From NCBI GenBank assembly GCA_020632495.1, contig JACKFL010000005.1, positions 62,001 through 126,000 on the forward strand: 64,000 nucleotides of DNA, written 5' to 3'. The translations under genes were made by a program, and so were the position numbers. Source of the stretch: Candidatus Omnitrophota bacterium. GTDB taxonomy: Bacteria; Omnitrophota; Gorgyraeia; Zapsychrales; Zapsychraceae. The notes under the pieces are model-generated. The model searched no databases. It saw only the letters and a list, made by a program, of their open reading frames with translations, and was not told the DNA's origin. This document shows positions 23,455-31,988 of this stretch, in pieces; positions within the stretch are counted from its first letter, which is position 1, and every line of letters begins with the position of its first letter.

Positions 23455-25815
23455 TTACCTCGTGGTTTGCAGCAGCGGGCCGTCCTCGGATTCGGCCCGC
23501 CGGGTTGATCCTTCCATAAAGACGAGCAGCGACGGCAGCAGAAAGAAGTCCGCCGCCAGCGCCAGCACGATCACGATCGCGGTCAGCCGCGACATATACG
23601 AAGTGATCCCGAACGACGACAGCGACAGCAGGCCGAAGCCCGCGGTCAGGATCACCGTCGTGACCACCAGCGCCCGGCCGACATTGTGAAAGGCATAGCC
23701 CACCGCCTCCTCGGACGTGAGGCCCTGCTCCCGCCGCGCGCGCAGATATTTGCTTAAGAAATGAATGGTATCGTCAACGACGATCCCGAAGGTCATGCCC
23801 AGCGCGGTGGTCAGACCGAGATTGACCGTGCCGTTGATCAGGGCCCACACGCCGAAGCCCATCAGGATCGGCAGCATATTGGGGATCATGCTCAACAGAC
23901 CGAATTTGACACTGCGGAAGACCAGCACCAACAGCACGGTGATCGCGACCATCCCCAGCAGGCTTCCCTTGAGCATGCTGCGCACATTGATGCTCGAGAT
24001 ATCGGCGAACATCATCGACGGCCCGCTGGCACGCGCGTGCATGTATTCCGGCGTGTTCGTCTGTAGCCACTCCCGACCCTGTTCGGCGATGAGCAACAGT
24101 TCCGCGGTGCTGACGTTTTCCAGTGTCACGACAAAACGGGTGGCGGATTTATCGACATTGATCTGGTTGTTGAGGTCCAATCCGTAGGGCAGCGACATTT
24201 CATACAAGAGAAGATACTGCGCGGCCAGCTCGCGGCCGTCAGGGACACGGTAGAAATCCGGGGCGTCGGCGTTCAGATTCTGGTTGAGCTTCTTCATGAC
24301 GTCGCTGAAGGTGCTCACATGACGGACGCTGGGCTGCCGACGGAACCACGCGGCAAAGTCGTCGAGATGACTCAGGTATTCCGGATTGTTCACCCCACCG
24401 CTCTCACCCGCGCCGATCGAATAGTGGATGTCGTAGACGCCGGCCAGATGCTGTTCGGCGAAGTCGGTGGCCTGCCGGAAATGCATCGACTTGGCAAAGT
24501 ACTCGGTGTAACGGTCTTCGAGGACATTGAGCGGAATAAGACTGATCAACGCGGCAGCGAGCGCGCCGGAGATCCAGAAGATCCGCTTGGGCCGGCGAAC
24601 GATCAGCGCGGCGATCCCGGCGAAGTCCTGCTTTTCGCGCGCGAGATAGCGGCGCGGCCCGACGGGCAGGATCGCCATCAGCGCCGGCAGCAGCAGCACC
24701 GACAGCACCAGCGCCGCGGTCACCCCGGCGGCGGTGATATTGCCCACATCGTGAAACGGCGGGACGTCGCTGAAGTTCATGGTCAGAAACCCGATGGCGG
24801 TGGATACACTGGTCACGATCACCGGCTGGATGTTGATGCGGATCGATTCGGCGATGGCCTCGGGCTTGGCACGCCCGGCCGCCATTTCCTTGAACATCGT
24901 CACTAGGATATGCACGCTGTCGGCGATGGCCATGATCATGATCGCCGTCGGGCAGTTGGCCGACGGCGGCGTGAGCGCCACCTTGCTCCAGCCGGCCAGG
25001 CCCAGGGCGATGACTGCCGAGAGGGTCATCACCAGCAGTGTGACGAACGTCCCGGTAAACGACCGCAGCAGCAGGTAGATGGTGACGATCATCAGCACGT
25101 ACATCAGCGGCACGAGCGTGGTGAAATCGCGGATACTCGAGACGGCAAACGCGTTGTCGAGCATCGCGTAACCGGTGAGATAAAAATCGATCTGCGGATA
25201 ACGTTTGGCAAAGTCGTCAAAGATCGCCTGGGCCGCGGCGGCCGACTCGAGCAGTTCGTCATCGTTCTTCTCGGGAAACTGCAGCGTGACGTTGACGCCG
25301 GTAACGTCCCCCTCCGGTGAGATCGCCTTGTGTACCAGCAGCGGTTCGTGCACGGCGATGGCGCGCACGCGCTGCAGATCGTCGGGAGCGAGCCGGTCCG
25401 GGTCGTCCACCAGATCGCCGACGATCAGCTCATCGCCGTCGGCGTAACTGTGCTGGTAATTGGTGATGGAATCGACCCGGATGGCATACGGGATCTTCCA
25501 CCCCTCCGCGGTAATCTCCTGAACGGCCCGCAGCGTAGCGGGGGTAAACACGTCCCCGTCCTGGGGAGCGACCACGAACAGGACATTGTCGTTCTTGGTG
25601 TAGAGGTGATTTATTTCTTCGTAGGCGCGCAGCTGGGGATTGTCCGCGCCGAAGTACACGCGGTAGTCCTGCGAAAAGGTCAGGTTTTTGGCCCCGTACG
25701 CGGCCAGCGCGGCGGCGACCAGGGACACGATCACCACCGGCCAGCGCCACTTCACCACCCAGCGCGCGTAGGCGGCGGCCCAGCGGTCGGCATGCGAAAG
25801 ATTATTCGGTTTCAT
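23455..25815 (-). CDS. RND/MMPL-superfamily exporter
   Basis: A 786-residue inner-membrane protein with two RND halves. TM1 lies at about residues 25-45, followed by a large periplasmic domain (about 50-225) and helices 2-6 (about 228-375). TM7 is near 410-428, with the second periplasmic domain at about 430-610 and helices 8-12 at about 612-770. Within the helices, PTAIMIMAIADSVHI and GMTFGIVVDDTIHFLSKYLR carry the Asp/His residues typical of MMPL-type proton relays. It belongs with COG1033-like exporters rather than tripartite drug pumps, since no adaptor gene is present. Likely cargo is a lipid or lipoprotein, inferred from the adjacent LolA-like and barrel genes. Confidence 0.92.
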   Translation of the reverse strand: MKPNNLSHADRWAAAYARWVVKWRWPVVIVSLVAAALAAYGAKNLTFSQDYRVYFGADNPQLRAYEEINHLYTKNDNVLFVVAPQDGDVFTPATLRAVQEITAEGWKIPYAIRVDSITNYQHSYADGDELIVGDLVDDPDRLAPDDLQRVRAIAVHEPLLVHKAISPEGDVTGVNVTLQFPEKNDDELLESAAAAQAIFDDFAKRYPQIDFYLTGYAMLDNAFAVSSIRDFTTLVPLMYVLMIVTIYLLLRSFTGTFVTLLVMTLSAVIALGLAGWSKVALTPPSANCPTAIMIMAIADSVHILVTMFKEMAAGRAKPEAIAESIRINIQPVIVTSVSTAIGFLTMNFSDVPPFHDVGNITAAGVTAALVLSVLLLPALMAILPVGPRRYLAREKQDFAGIAALIVRRPKRIFWISGALAAALISLIPLNVLEDRYTEYFAKSMHFRQATDFAEQHLAGVYDIHYSIGAGESGGVNNPEYLSHLDDFAAWFRRQPSVRHVSTFSDVMKKLNQNLNADAPDFYRVPDGRELAAQYLLLYEMSLPYGLDLNNQINVDKSATRFVVTLENVSTAELLLIAEQGREWLQTNTPEYMHARASGPSMMFADISSINVRSMLKGSLLGMVAITVLLVLVFRSVKFGLLSMIPNMLPILMGFGVWALINGTVNLGLTTALGMTFGIVVDDTIHFLSKYLRARREQGLTSEEAVGYAFHNVGRALVVTTVILTAGFGLLSLSSFGITSYMSRLTAIVIVLALAADFFLLPSLLVFMEGSTRRAESEDGPLLQTTR

Positions 25816-25878
25816 TCTTCTCTATATTCCGGCACGGCCGTCGCCGTGCGTCATTTACGATTCGATTACCGGTTTGGT

Positions 25879-26604
25879 CTAACTTCCCGGCAGCGGCATC
25901 TGCACCCGGCCGCGGCTCTCCGAGCTGTCCAGGATGCTCCACCACCCCGCTTCCTTGCTCAGTTTGTACCATACCGGCCGGCCCTTCCCCGTCATAAAGG
26001 AAGCGGTCACCAGACCGCCGGCGTCTTCCTTGAGCCGTACCGGCCCGTCGATGTGCCGTTCGATGCCCGGCCGGTACGCCATGTGGATTTCCTCGATGAT
26101 CGCCTTCATGTCATTCTTGCCTATCCGGGTCCCGTCCTGCAGCAGGACGCCGTGTGAGTTCAACTGTGTCATAAACGTGCTGCCCTTGATAACCTCAAAG
26201 ACGCGCTGCAGCGGATCGTCGAGATGAAACGGCAGGGCCTCGACTTCCCCCCACGAATGCTCAATAAAACTGCCGTTGCGTTCGATATAGCGCGTGTACC
26301 CTTCGTACGGGAACTCGGTGCCCCGTTTTTTCAAATGCACCAAAAAGAGCGAATCCTGTTTGCAGTCTTTATTTGGATTGGGATTGTACGGATTGATATT
26401 GATCAGCCGCACCTGCCGGCCTTTTTCTTTGAAGTGATCGATGATCCGGTCGGTCATCTCCGTCGGACAGGCGGCGATATTCTCCACCCACACCCCCCGG
26501 TGCTGAAACACCCGGCGCTTCTCCTGCGCATGGATGGTTTCCGTACGGACCAGGCAAATGCTAGCGGCCAGGATCATGACTGAAAAAACGTAAATTTGGC
26601 GCAT
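25879..26604 (-). CDS. Secreted protein, function unknown
   Basis: A 241-residue exported protein. The signal peptide is at 1-26 (VMILAASICLVRTETIHA) and the ATG has AAGGA 5 nt upstream. The mature chain contains RGVWVENIAACPTEMTDRII and PVWYKLSKEAGWWSILDS but no motif I can place. It sits between the RND exporter and an alpha/beta hydrolase, all on the minus strand. A short GTGATGGGTGATC word (about 26628) follows upstream, a fragment of the intergenic array family. Confidence 0.7.
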   Translation of the reverse strand: MRQIYVFSVMILAASICLVRTETIHAQEKRRVFQHRGVWVENIAACPTEMTDRIIDHFKEKGRQVRLININPYNPNPNKDCKQDSLFLVHLKKRGTEFPYEGYTRYIERNGSFIEHSWGEVEALPFHLDDPLQRVFEVIKGSTFMTQLNSHGVLLQDGTRIGKNDMKAIIEEIHMAYRPGIERHIDGPVRLKEDAGGLVTASFMTGKGRPVWYKLSKEAGWWSILDSSESRGRVQMPLPGS

Positions 26605-26642
26605 TGTTTCCTTATGTCCAGTCGGTTGTGATGGGTGATCCC

Positions 26643-27389
26643 TTATTTGTGCAGAAATCGCTCCACCTTACGAAAACTCGCCGCGCTGCATAACAATGAC
26701 GACGACAGGTGGCCGCCCTTTTCGAAGGTGATCAACTTGCAGCCGAGTTTGTCGGCGAATTTGGCCACGGGTTTGTATTTGACGATGGTGTCGTCCTCGG
26801 CGTGGAAGATCATGATCTTGTCTTTATCGAATTTGTCGATGTGCGGCAGCGGATTGTAAAAATCCCCGTCCTTCAGCCGGTTCCAGTTCTTTTTGTCGAT
26901 GCGGTACACCCCGCCGAAGGCCTTGCGGATTAGATTGTAGAGATTCTCCAGCGGATCGTCCTTGTCCTCGGCGACCCAGTCGACCACCGGTGAGATGCAC
27001 ACGGCTTTGTCCACGCGTTCATCCAGCGTGGCCAGGATCGCGGCCGGCCCGCCGAAGCTCGAACCCACCACGGTGATATGTTCCGGCTTCACCCGGTAAC
27101 TTTTGTCCGTCCAGAAATCCTTAAAACGCTTTTGCATCGCTTCGATCACGGCAAAGACATCGTACTCGAGCGAATGCTTGAGGAACTTGCCGTGACTCTC
27201 CCAGCAGCCGCGGTAGCGCGGAAAGAACGCCCAATAGCCCTTCCTGGCAAAATATTCGAGGACCTCGTCCTTCTCCGGCGCGCCCGGCACGCCCGCGCAA
27301 AAGATCACAACCTTGCCGGACTTTTTGTCCTTGGGTGCGGCAAACTCGGTCAGGATCTGCCGGCGAAAACGGGTGCGGCCGATATGCAT
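26643..27389 (-). CDS. Alpha/beta-hydrolase, dienelactone-hydrolase/acylaminopeptidase-like
   Basis: A 248-residue cytoplasmic hydrolase. The core is intact: VVIFCAGVPGAP (oxyanion region), FFPRYRGCWESHGKF, the nucleophile elbow VVGSSFGGPAA, an acid in MIFHAEDDTIVKYKP and the terminal EKGGHLSSSL with the catalytic His. The architecture matches short prolyl-oligopeptidase or dienelactone-hydrolase type enzymes without a propeller. The ribosome-binding site AAGGAG stands 10-11 nt before the ATG. The substrate is not deducible. Confidence 0.82.
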   Translation of the reverse strand: MHIGRTRFRRQILTEFAAPKDKKSGKVVIFCAGVPGAPEKDEVLEYFARKGYWAFFPRYRGCWESHGKFLKHSLEYDVFAVIEAMQKRFKDFWTDKSYRVKPEHITVVGSSFGGPAAILATLDERVDKAVCISPVVDWVAEDKDDPLENLYNLIRKAFGGVYRIDKKNWNRLKDGDFYNPLPHIDKFDKDKIMIFHAEDDTIVKYKPVAKFADKLGCKLITFEKGGHLSSSLLCSAASFRKVERFLHK

Positions 27390-27662
27390 CGCGGAAAATC
27401 TCCTTTCTATAGGGATTCGCCAAGGTCACGCCAACGGACCCGGCCTGCCCCGCGGGTTCGAACCACTTACAGGGTAGCACTAACTCTGTATGCTCGCAAA
27501 ATAAATCATCCGGTTTGTGGCGTCACGCCCCCGGAAAATCCCGGGCCGGTCCCGGTCCAATTTCCCCAACGATCTTTTGGCGCCGTTTGCCGATTGTGTT
27601 AGGATACCTCTACCGTCGCAGTGCCTGCAGAATCAAACCTGACCGGTTGGGGGACGATCCCT

Positions 27663-28742
27663 ATGAAATACTACCGTTTTCTAGACGGCTTTCGCGCCTA
27701 TTCGGTGTTGTGGGTGATTTGGCACCATACGCTGCCCGCCTTCGGGATGCTGGAATGGGTGTCCCATCCGCTGCTGCACCGCCTGCTGATCCGCGTGAGC
27801 GCCATCGGCTTCCTCGGCGTGGACGTCTTCTTTGTGATCAGCGGCTTTCTGATCACCGGGCTGTTGCTGGGAGATCTTGATGACCAGGTCCGGATGAAGC
27901 GCTTTTACGTGCGGCGCTTCTTCAAGATCGCCCCGCACTACCTGCTGATCCTAGCGGCCGGTTTTCTGATCATGCCCTTCGTGTCCCACCCGGCCGACTA
28001 CGATGCGCGCACGGTGCTGAGCTACTTCGTGTTCCTGCATAACTATGTCGACCCGATCTACATCTTCGGGCACCTGTGGTCGATCGCCGTTGAGGAACAT
28101 TTTTACTTCCTGTACCCGATGCTCCTGGCCGTGATCTGCCGTGTGCGGACGGATGCCGGCGCCCGGCGGCGGCTGCTGCTCGGACTGCTCGTCCTGCTGA
28201 TCGGCGTTGGCAACGCGATCCGCGCCTGGTGTTTCCGTGACCTGGTATCGCTTAACGATCCGCTGCCGTGGCAGGTCACGCATGTCCGTTTCGACGGCCT
28301 GATGTTCGGCTGTCTGCTGCGCGTGCTGGAAAGGGATATCACGGCGCTCGGCCCGACCATCCGGCGCTGGACGGGCCGGTTGTGCTGGTGGATCGGCACG
28401 GCGCTTTTCATTTCCTTTGTCCTCAAATTTTACAAGAACGTGTGGTACAGCTATACCCTGGCCTATGTGGCCGCGGGCAGCCTGCTCCTCGCGGGGCTGC
28501 TGGAGGTGCGCGCCGTGCTGCTGCTCACCGGCGCCGCCTGGCTGCGCTTTGTCGGGAAGAATTCCTACGGGATTTACCTGTGGCACTACGTCTTGAAGTT
28601 TCCCTTGCTCGAATTAAAACCGTACCTGAACGGCCTTATCCTCGGTACGGTCTATGTCGTGCTGTCGGTGGCTTTCGGGGTGTTGACCACGGTCACGGTG
28701 GAGCAATATTTCCTGCGGCTGCGCAAGCGCATCATGCCGTAG
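27663..28742 (+). CDS. Acyltransferase 3 (O-acyltransferase, OafA-like)
   Basis: A 359-residue inner-membrane protein with about ten helices, the usual length of the acyltransferase-3 family that O-acetylates surface sugars. Family marks are FLDGFRAYSVLWVIWHHT near the N-terminus (with the catalytic His of the RxxA..HH region), GFLGVDVFFVISGFLIT, RRFFKIAPHYLLIL and LWSIAVEEHFYFLYPML. The ATG at 27663 has GGGGGAC about 8 nt upstream and begins directly with the conserved helix. The gene ends 11 bp inside the 3' end of the opposing membrane gene (28732-29184). Confidence 0.93.
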   Translation: MKYYRFLDGFRAYSVLWVIWHHTLPAFGMLEWVSHPLLHRLLIRVSAIGFLGVDVFFVISGFLITGLLLGDLDDQVRMKRFYVRRFFKIAPHYLLILAAGFLIMPFVSHPADYDARTVLSYFVFLHNYVDPIYIFGHLWSIAVEEHFYFLYPMLLAVICRVRTDAGARRRLLLGLLVLLIGVGNAIRAWCFRDLVSLNDPLPWQVTHVRFDGLMFGCLLRVLERDITALGPTIRRWTGRLCWWIGTALFISFVLKFYKNVWYSYTLAYVAAGSLLLAGLLEVRAVLLLTGAAWLRFVGKNSYGIYLWHYVLKFPLLELKPYLNGLILGTVYVVLSVAFGVLTTVTVEQYFLRLRKRIMP

Positions 28743-29184
28743 GCCGACCCTCAACTGCGTCGAATTTCCGGAACAACACCTGCGCCGCGACGAAGTCCGC
28801 CGCGCACATCACGGCCAGCGGCAGCGCCACGGTCCACGCCGGGATGTCACTGACGCTGTACACGAACAGGGCGATAAAGGCGATGACCACCGGCCCGCCG
28901 ACCAAGGCCTGGGTCAGTGTGCGTTTGACGCACCGGAGTTTGCAGGCCGCCGCGGGTTCAAGGGTGATATCATCCCGGATACGATCAAAGGCGGAGCGTT
29001 CGTTGACCAGATAAACGATGTAACCGGCCGCCAAAAGCAATGCCGGCCACTTCTGCGCGGCCCCGATCAAAGCCAGCATACAGGTGAAGCCGATGCCGGT
29101 CAAGATGATCGCGAACTGGAGTATGCGGACGGACAGATCGGCTTTTTTCAGAGTGGATTCGTTGGCTTGTATCAGGTCGCTCAT
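28732..29184 (-). CDS. Four-helix membrane protein
   Basis: A 150-residue protein with hydrophobic segments at about 22-42, 46-62, 90-112 and 118-138. A short basic loop (ERSAFDRIRDDITLEPAAAC) divides the helix pairs. No motif or family is recognised. Its last codons overlap the 3' end of the acyltransferase gene on the opposite strand by 11 bp. No ribosome-binding site is visible before the ATG. Confidence 0.6.
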   Translation of the reverse strand: MSDLIQANESTLKKADLSVRILQFAIILTGIGFTCMLALIGAAQKWPALLLAAGYIVYLVNERSAFDRIRDDITLEPAAACKLRCVKRTLTQALVGGPVVIAFIALFVYSVSDIPAWTVALPLAVMCAADFVAAQVLFRKFDAVEGRPTA

Positions 29185-29189
29185 GGTGC

Positions 29190-29298
29190 GTATATTTCGC
29201 GTGGGTGATGGTTCTATGGAGTGGAAGAAGCGGTGAGTGCTGGGTGATGATCGTATTACAACCTGTGCCTGTCAAATCATCACTCAAGTATCCTCACT
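29190..29298. repeat. GTGATG-type inverted array
   Basis: The left arm contains GCGTGGGTGATG and GGTGAGTGCTGGGTGATGAT. The right arm is AATCATCACTCAAGTATCCT with CACTCTCCC. It is close in sequence to the copy at 30063-30181, including the loop CGTATTACRACCTGYGCCTG. Confidence 0.6.
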
Positions 29299-30045
29299 CT
29301 CCCGCTCTTTGCGCCTATTTCTCTCCGCGCGCTTCTTAGCGCGCAGGGACTCCGCCGGGATGCCAACCCAAATATCCCTCGGCTCGACCTTCGAATCCTT
29401 GAGCAACAAGGCGTTCGCCGAGATGATGGCCTTGTCTCCTATTTCACAGCCCGGCATCAGGGTGCAGTGAGAACCGATCAAGGCCTGTTTGCCGATCTTG
29501 ACCTTCCTTAATATGAGCTTCCCGCGCTCGAAGATGTGCGCGTCGATGATCGCGCCGCCGCCGATCACCGCACCGTCATCGATCTCCAGCAGGGAATGGT
29601 CGAACACGAACGACGAATTGATCGCCACATTCTTGCCCAGCTTCGCCCCCAGCATCCGGAACAGCAGGTTGGCGAACGGGGTCAGCAGGATAAAGTCGAT
29701 AAACGTATAACGGATCATCGAGTACAGACAGCTCAGAAAACTCCACTTCAGCGCCTCTGGCTCGTGCATCTTGTACTCGCCCTCCTTGAGCTTCAGGCCC
29801 GACACCATCCGGAACGTCCCCACCAGCAGGACCAACGTGATCCCGAACAGGAAAAACCCGGCGGACAGCGCGAACCCCAGGCACATCGTCTTCTGCCACA
29901 GCGGCGCGGTGTGTACCGCGTCCCAGGTCTTCAGAAGCATCGCAAGCCCCGGCATCAGCGATATGCCGAAGAATAGTACGGCCATGGCGTACATCACTAA
30001 GGTAAATAGCAGTTGGATGAGTATTTGGAGTGGGTATTTGGTCAT
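29284..30045 (-). CDS. Membrane-anchored left-handed beta-helix (hexapeptide) acyltransferase-like protein
   Basis: A 253-residue protein in two parts. Residues about 8-30 and 50-80 are transmembrane helices, with another hydrophobic stretch at about 108-128. From about 130 the chain follows the hexapeptide pattern (LGKNVAINSSFVFDHSLLEI, GAVIGGGAIIDAHIF, IGKQALIGSHCTLMPGCEIG, DKAIISANALLLKDSKVEP). This builds a left-handed beta-helix as in serine or maltose acetyltransferases and in the C-terminal part of Pls-type peptide synthetases. The tail is highly basic. A clear AAAGG precedes the ATG. The acyl acceptor is unknown; sugar O-acetylation fits the nearby acyltransferase 3. Confidence 0.8.
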   Translation of the reverse strand: MTKYPLQILIQLLFTLVMYAMAVLFFGISLMPGLAMLLKTWDAVHTAPLWQKTMCLGFALSAGFFLFGITLVLLVGTFRMVSGLKLKEGEYKMHEPEALKWSFLSCLYSMIRYTFIDFILLTPFANLLFRMLGAKLGKNVAINSSFVFDHSLLEIDDGAVIGGGAIIDAHIFERGKLILRKVKIGKQALIGSHCTLMPGCEIGDKAIISANALLLKDSKVEPRDIWVGIPAESLRAKKRAERNRRKERESEDT

Positions 30046-30062
30046 GTTTGCCTTTCTCCGTG

Positions 30063-30181
30063 CGCGTGGGTGATGTTTCCATGCCGCGCGTGAAGTGGTG
30101 AGTGCTGAGTGATGGTCGTATTACGACCTGCGCCTGTTATATCATCACTCACCACACATCACTCACCACCCTCGCACTCAG
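30063..30181. repeat. GTGATG-type inverted array
   Basis: The left arm has GCGTGGGTGATG and GGTGAGTGCTGAGTGATGGT. The right arm has ATCATCACTCACCACACATC. It fills the space between two minus-strand genes. Confidence 0.62.
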
Positions 30182-30672
30182 TCTCGCTCCTGCAATTCCT
30201 CCAACATGCGCGGCCTCACCGCCTCCATATGCGTCTCATGCGTCTTGAAGCGGAAGCTCTCGGCGAGGCACTCGAAGGTGGAGTTGTGGAAGGTGAAGAT
30301 GTAATGGTTCATCCCCTTCAGGAACCGCTCGCTGTCGTGTTTCGGATGCACGGAATGGACCTTTTCCATGGCGCGCAGCCATGAGGAATTCTCTACCCGG
30401 TGCACGTGGTAATTTTCCAGCCCACGGCCGGCCAGCGGGTGGCCGCCGATCACCTCGTCGGTGGGCAGGCCGAACATGTGCGAGACGACCCCCTTGAACC
30501 ACACCATCGCCACCTCGTCCGCCCCGAAACTCGGCCCCTGCGGACCGGTTTCATAATAGGCAAGGATCAGCTTGTCCTCCTGCGCCATGATCACCGGGTC
30601 CGTCGCCGTCGACTTCGGCTGCGGCGCGTCGTGCAAGATTTCGACTTTGTCTTGGTTGTCGGGGGTGTACAT
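30178..30672 (-). CDS. Conserved-looking soluble protein, function unknown
   Basis: A 164-residue soluble protein with a strong ribosome-binding site (AAGGAG, 7 nt). There is no signal peptide or membrane segment. Notable stretches are FGADEVAMVWFKGVVSHMFG, LAGRGLENYHVHRVENSSWL and FLKGMNHYIFTFHNSTFECL. The His/Glu-rich pattern could bind metal or a cofactor, but no known motif fits. I do not recognise the family. Confidence 0.68.
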   Translation of the reverse strand: MYTPDNQDKVEILHDAPQPKSTATDPVIMAQEDKLILAYYETGPQGPSFGADEVAMVWFKGVVSHMFGLPTDEVIGGHPLAGRGLENYHVHRVENSSWLRAMEKVHSVHPKHDSERFLKGMNHYIFTFHNSTFECLAESFRFKTHETHMEAVRPRMLEELQERD

Positions 30673-30699
30673 AAGATCTCCTTTCTAATACGCCTTCTT

Positions 30700-31242
30700 T
30701 TACTCCAGCCCGAAATAAAAATATTGCGCGGTATTCGTCTCGGCATTGTACGTCATAGTCGTCACCTCAGAGGCAAAATTCTTGCTACTTCGCAAAAATC
30801 GGATATCCTCCGTTTGAGAATAAACACCCCGCCACCACCGCGGTGAATCGAGATTGGATCGAGGCATATTCTCATTGTATTCCTCGTAACTCAGTCTTAC
30901 CATGCCCTCGGGCACTAGTTCCTGAAATTCACTATAGTCAGTCTTAAATGCCAAATAAGTGTGACAACTGTCAAGAAAACAACTGTCTTCGATACGAATG
31001 TCGGTAATCCGATCGGAGGGCCACTGCCCGAATACTTGCCGGAAAGCTGATGGCGGATGCAAATGGATAACGAATCCGATTACCGAAAGAATAACGATCG
31101 TGACGGTCAATATGGCCGTCACTGCCAAGGGAATGCCGAACAATCCCTTTATTATCAAGGATTTCGACTGCCATCCGACCGTAAATACAATTACCGAAAA
31201 GAACCAAACTCCGCAGAACAGCAGAAAACCGAATAAAGGCAT
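30700..31242 (-). CDS. Membrane protein with C-terminal soluble domain
   Basis: A 180-residue protein. Two transmembrane helices (about 3-23 and 30-60) are followed by a roughly 115-residue soluble part starting after IGFVIHLHPPSAF. Its sequence (DIRIEDSCFLDSCHTYLAFK, LSYEEYNENMPRSNLDSPRW) matches no family I know. The two closely spaced Cys residues (CFLDSC) might form a disulfide if the domain is periplasmic. Base composition is slightly more AT-rich than that of neighbouring genes, which may hint at a different history. Confidence 0.6.
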   Translation of the reverse strand: MPLFGFLLFCGVWFFSVIVFTVGWQSKSLIIKGLFGIPLAVTAILTVTIVILSVIGFVIHLHPPSAFRQVFGQWPSDRITDIRIEDSCFLDSCHTYLAFKTDYSEFQELVPEGMVRLSYEEYNENMPRSNLDSPRWWRGVYSQTEDIRFLRSSKNFASEVTTMTYNAETNTAQYFYFGLE

Positions 31243-31334
31243 GGTTTACCTGACTTGTTAACCCGTTTTCATTGATCAGGAGCAGATGAATAGCTGATAC
31301 GGCTTAATGGGCGTCGTCGAATATTGTCACTCGG

Positions 31335-31988
31335 CTACGTGAGTTTCTTCCCCATTATATACCACGGTGACTTTTCGTCCCGGGTCTTTTGCAGAAAGGT
31401 GCGTTCGGTCTGATACAGGACCGCAAAACCCTGCGCTTTGAAAAAATCGCGGGCGGGGTCCGACAATACGCTCACCTGAACACCGATCACCCCCTGCGCC
31501 CGGGCGTATTCGGTGAAGGCCGTGATCAACCGGCGCCCTGCTCCCCGGCGCCGCGCCCCGGCGTCGAGATTGATGTGCAGTTCCGCGGGATACGCGCGGC
31601 GGAAACCCGGACGCCGGAACTCACCCTGGACCCAGCACCGCAGGCCTTCGCCGACCAAACGGCGGCGGGAGGCGCCGCAGAGAAAACCGGACGTGATGAA
31701 TTTCCCGATCACCCGGGGAACAATGTGCCGCCGCGTCACCCGGCGCATACGGCCGCCGTCCACAGCGCCCGTCACGTAGCCCAGTACCTCATCCCCCCGC
31801 ACCGCGACAAAGCTGCTGTGCGGTTCGAAGTCCGTAAAATACAGCGTCAGCGCGTCGGCCAGCCATTCCTCCTTGCCCATGCCGTGCGGTGCCAGTCCGG
31901 CGAACGCGCTGTCGCGGCTGATGCGCCGCACCGCGTCTCGGTCGCCCGGCGCGTAGGCGCGGACCTTGATATCCTCACCGGCGTTCAT
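31335..31988 (-). CDS. GNAT-family N-acetyltransferase
   Basis: A 217-residue acetyl-CoA-dependent transferase. The fold opens with IKVRAYAPGDRDAVRRIS, continues with SSFVAVRGDEVLGYVTGAVD and carries the acetyl-CoA pyrophosphate loop in LDAGARRRGAGRRLITAF, which fits the R/Q-x-x-G-x-G/A pattern. It ends with GVIGVQVSVLSDPARDFFKA, the usual last strands. A basic insertion at about 85-130 is unusual in length. The ATG at 31988 lies inside the 3' end of the PIG-L deacetylase gene (14 bp overlap), indicating coupled expression. The substrate is unknown. Confidence 0.85.
   Translation of the reverse strand: MNAGEDIKVRAYAPGDRDAVRRISRDSAFAGLAPHGMGKEEWLADALTLYFTDFEPHSSFVAVRGDEVLGYVTGAVDGGRMRRVTRRHIVPRVIGKFITSGFLCGASRRRLVGEGLRCWVQGEFRRPGFRRAYPAELHINLDAGARRRGAGRRLITAFTEYARAQGVIGVQVSVLSDPARDFFKAQGFAVLYQTERTFLQKTRDEKSPWYIMGKKLT

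Noticed and set aside
27455..27464. GGTTCGAACC, which looks like a tRNA T-loop
   Set aside because: No acceptor stem, D-arm or anticodon arm can be built around it on either strand, and no CCA end follows.
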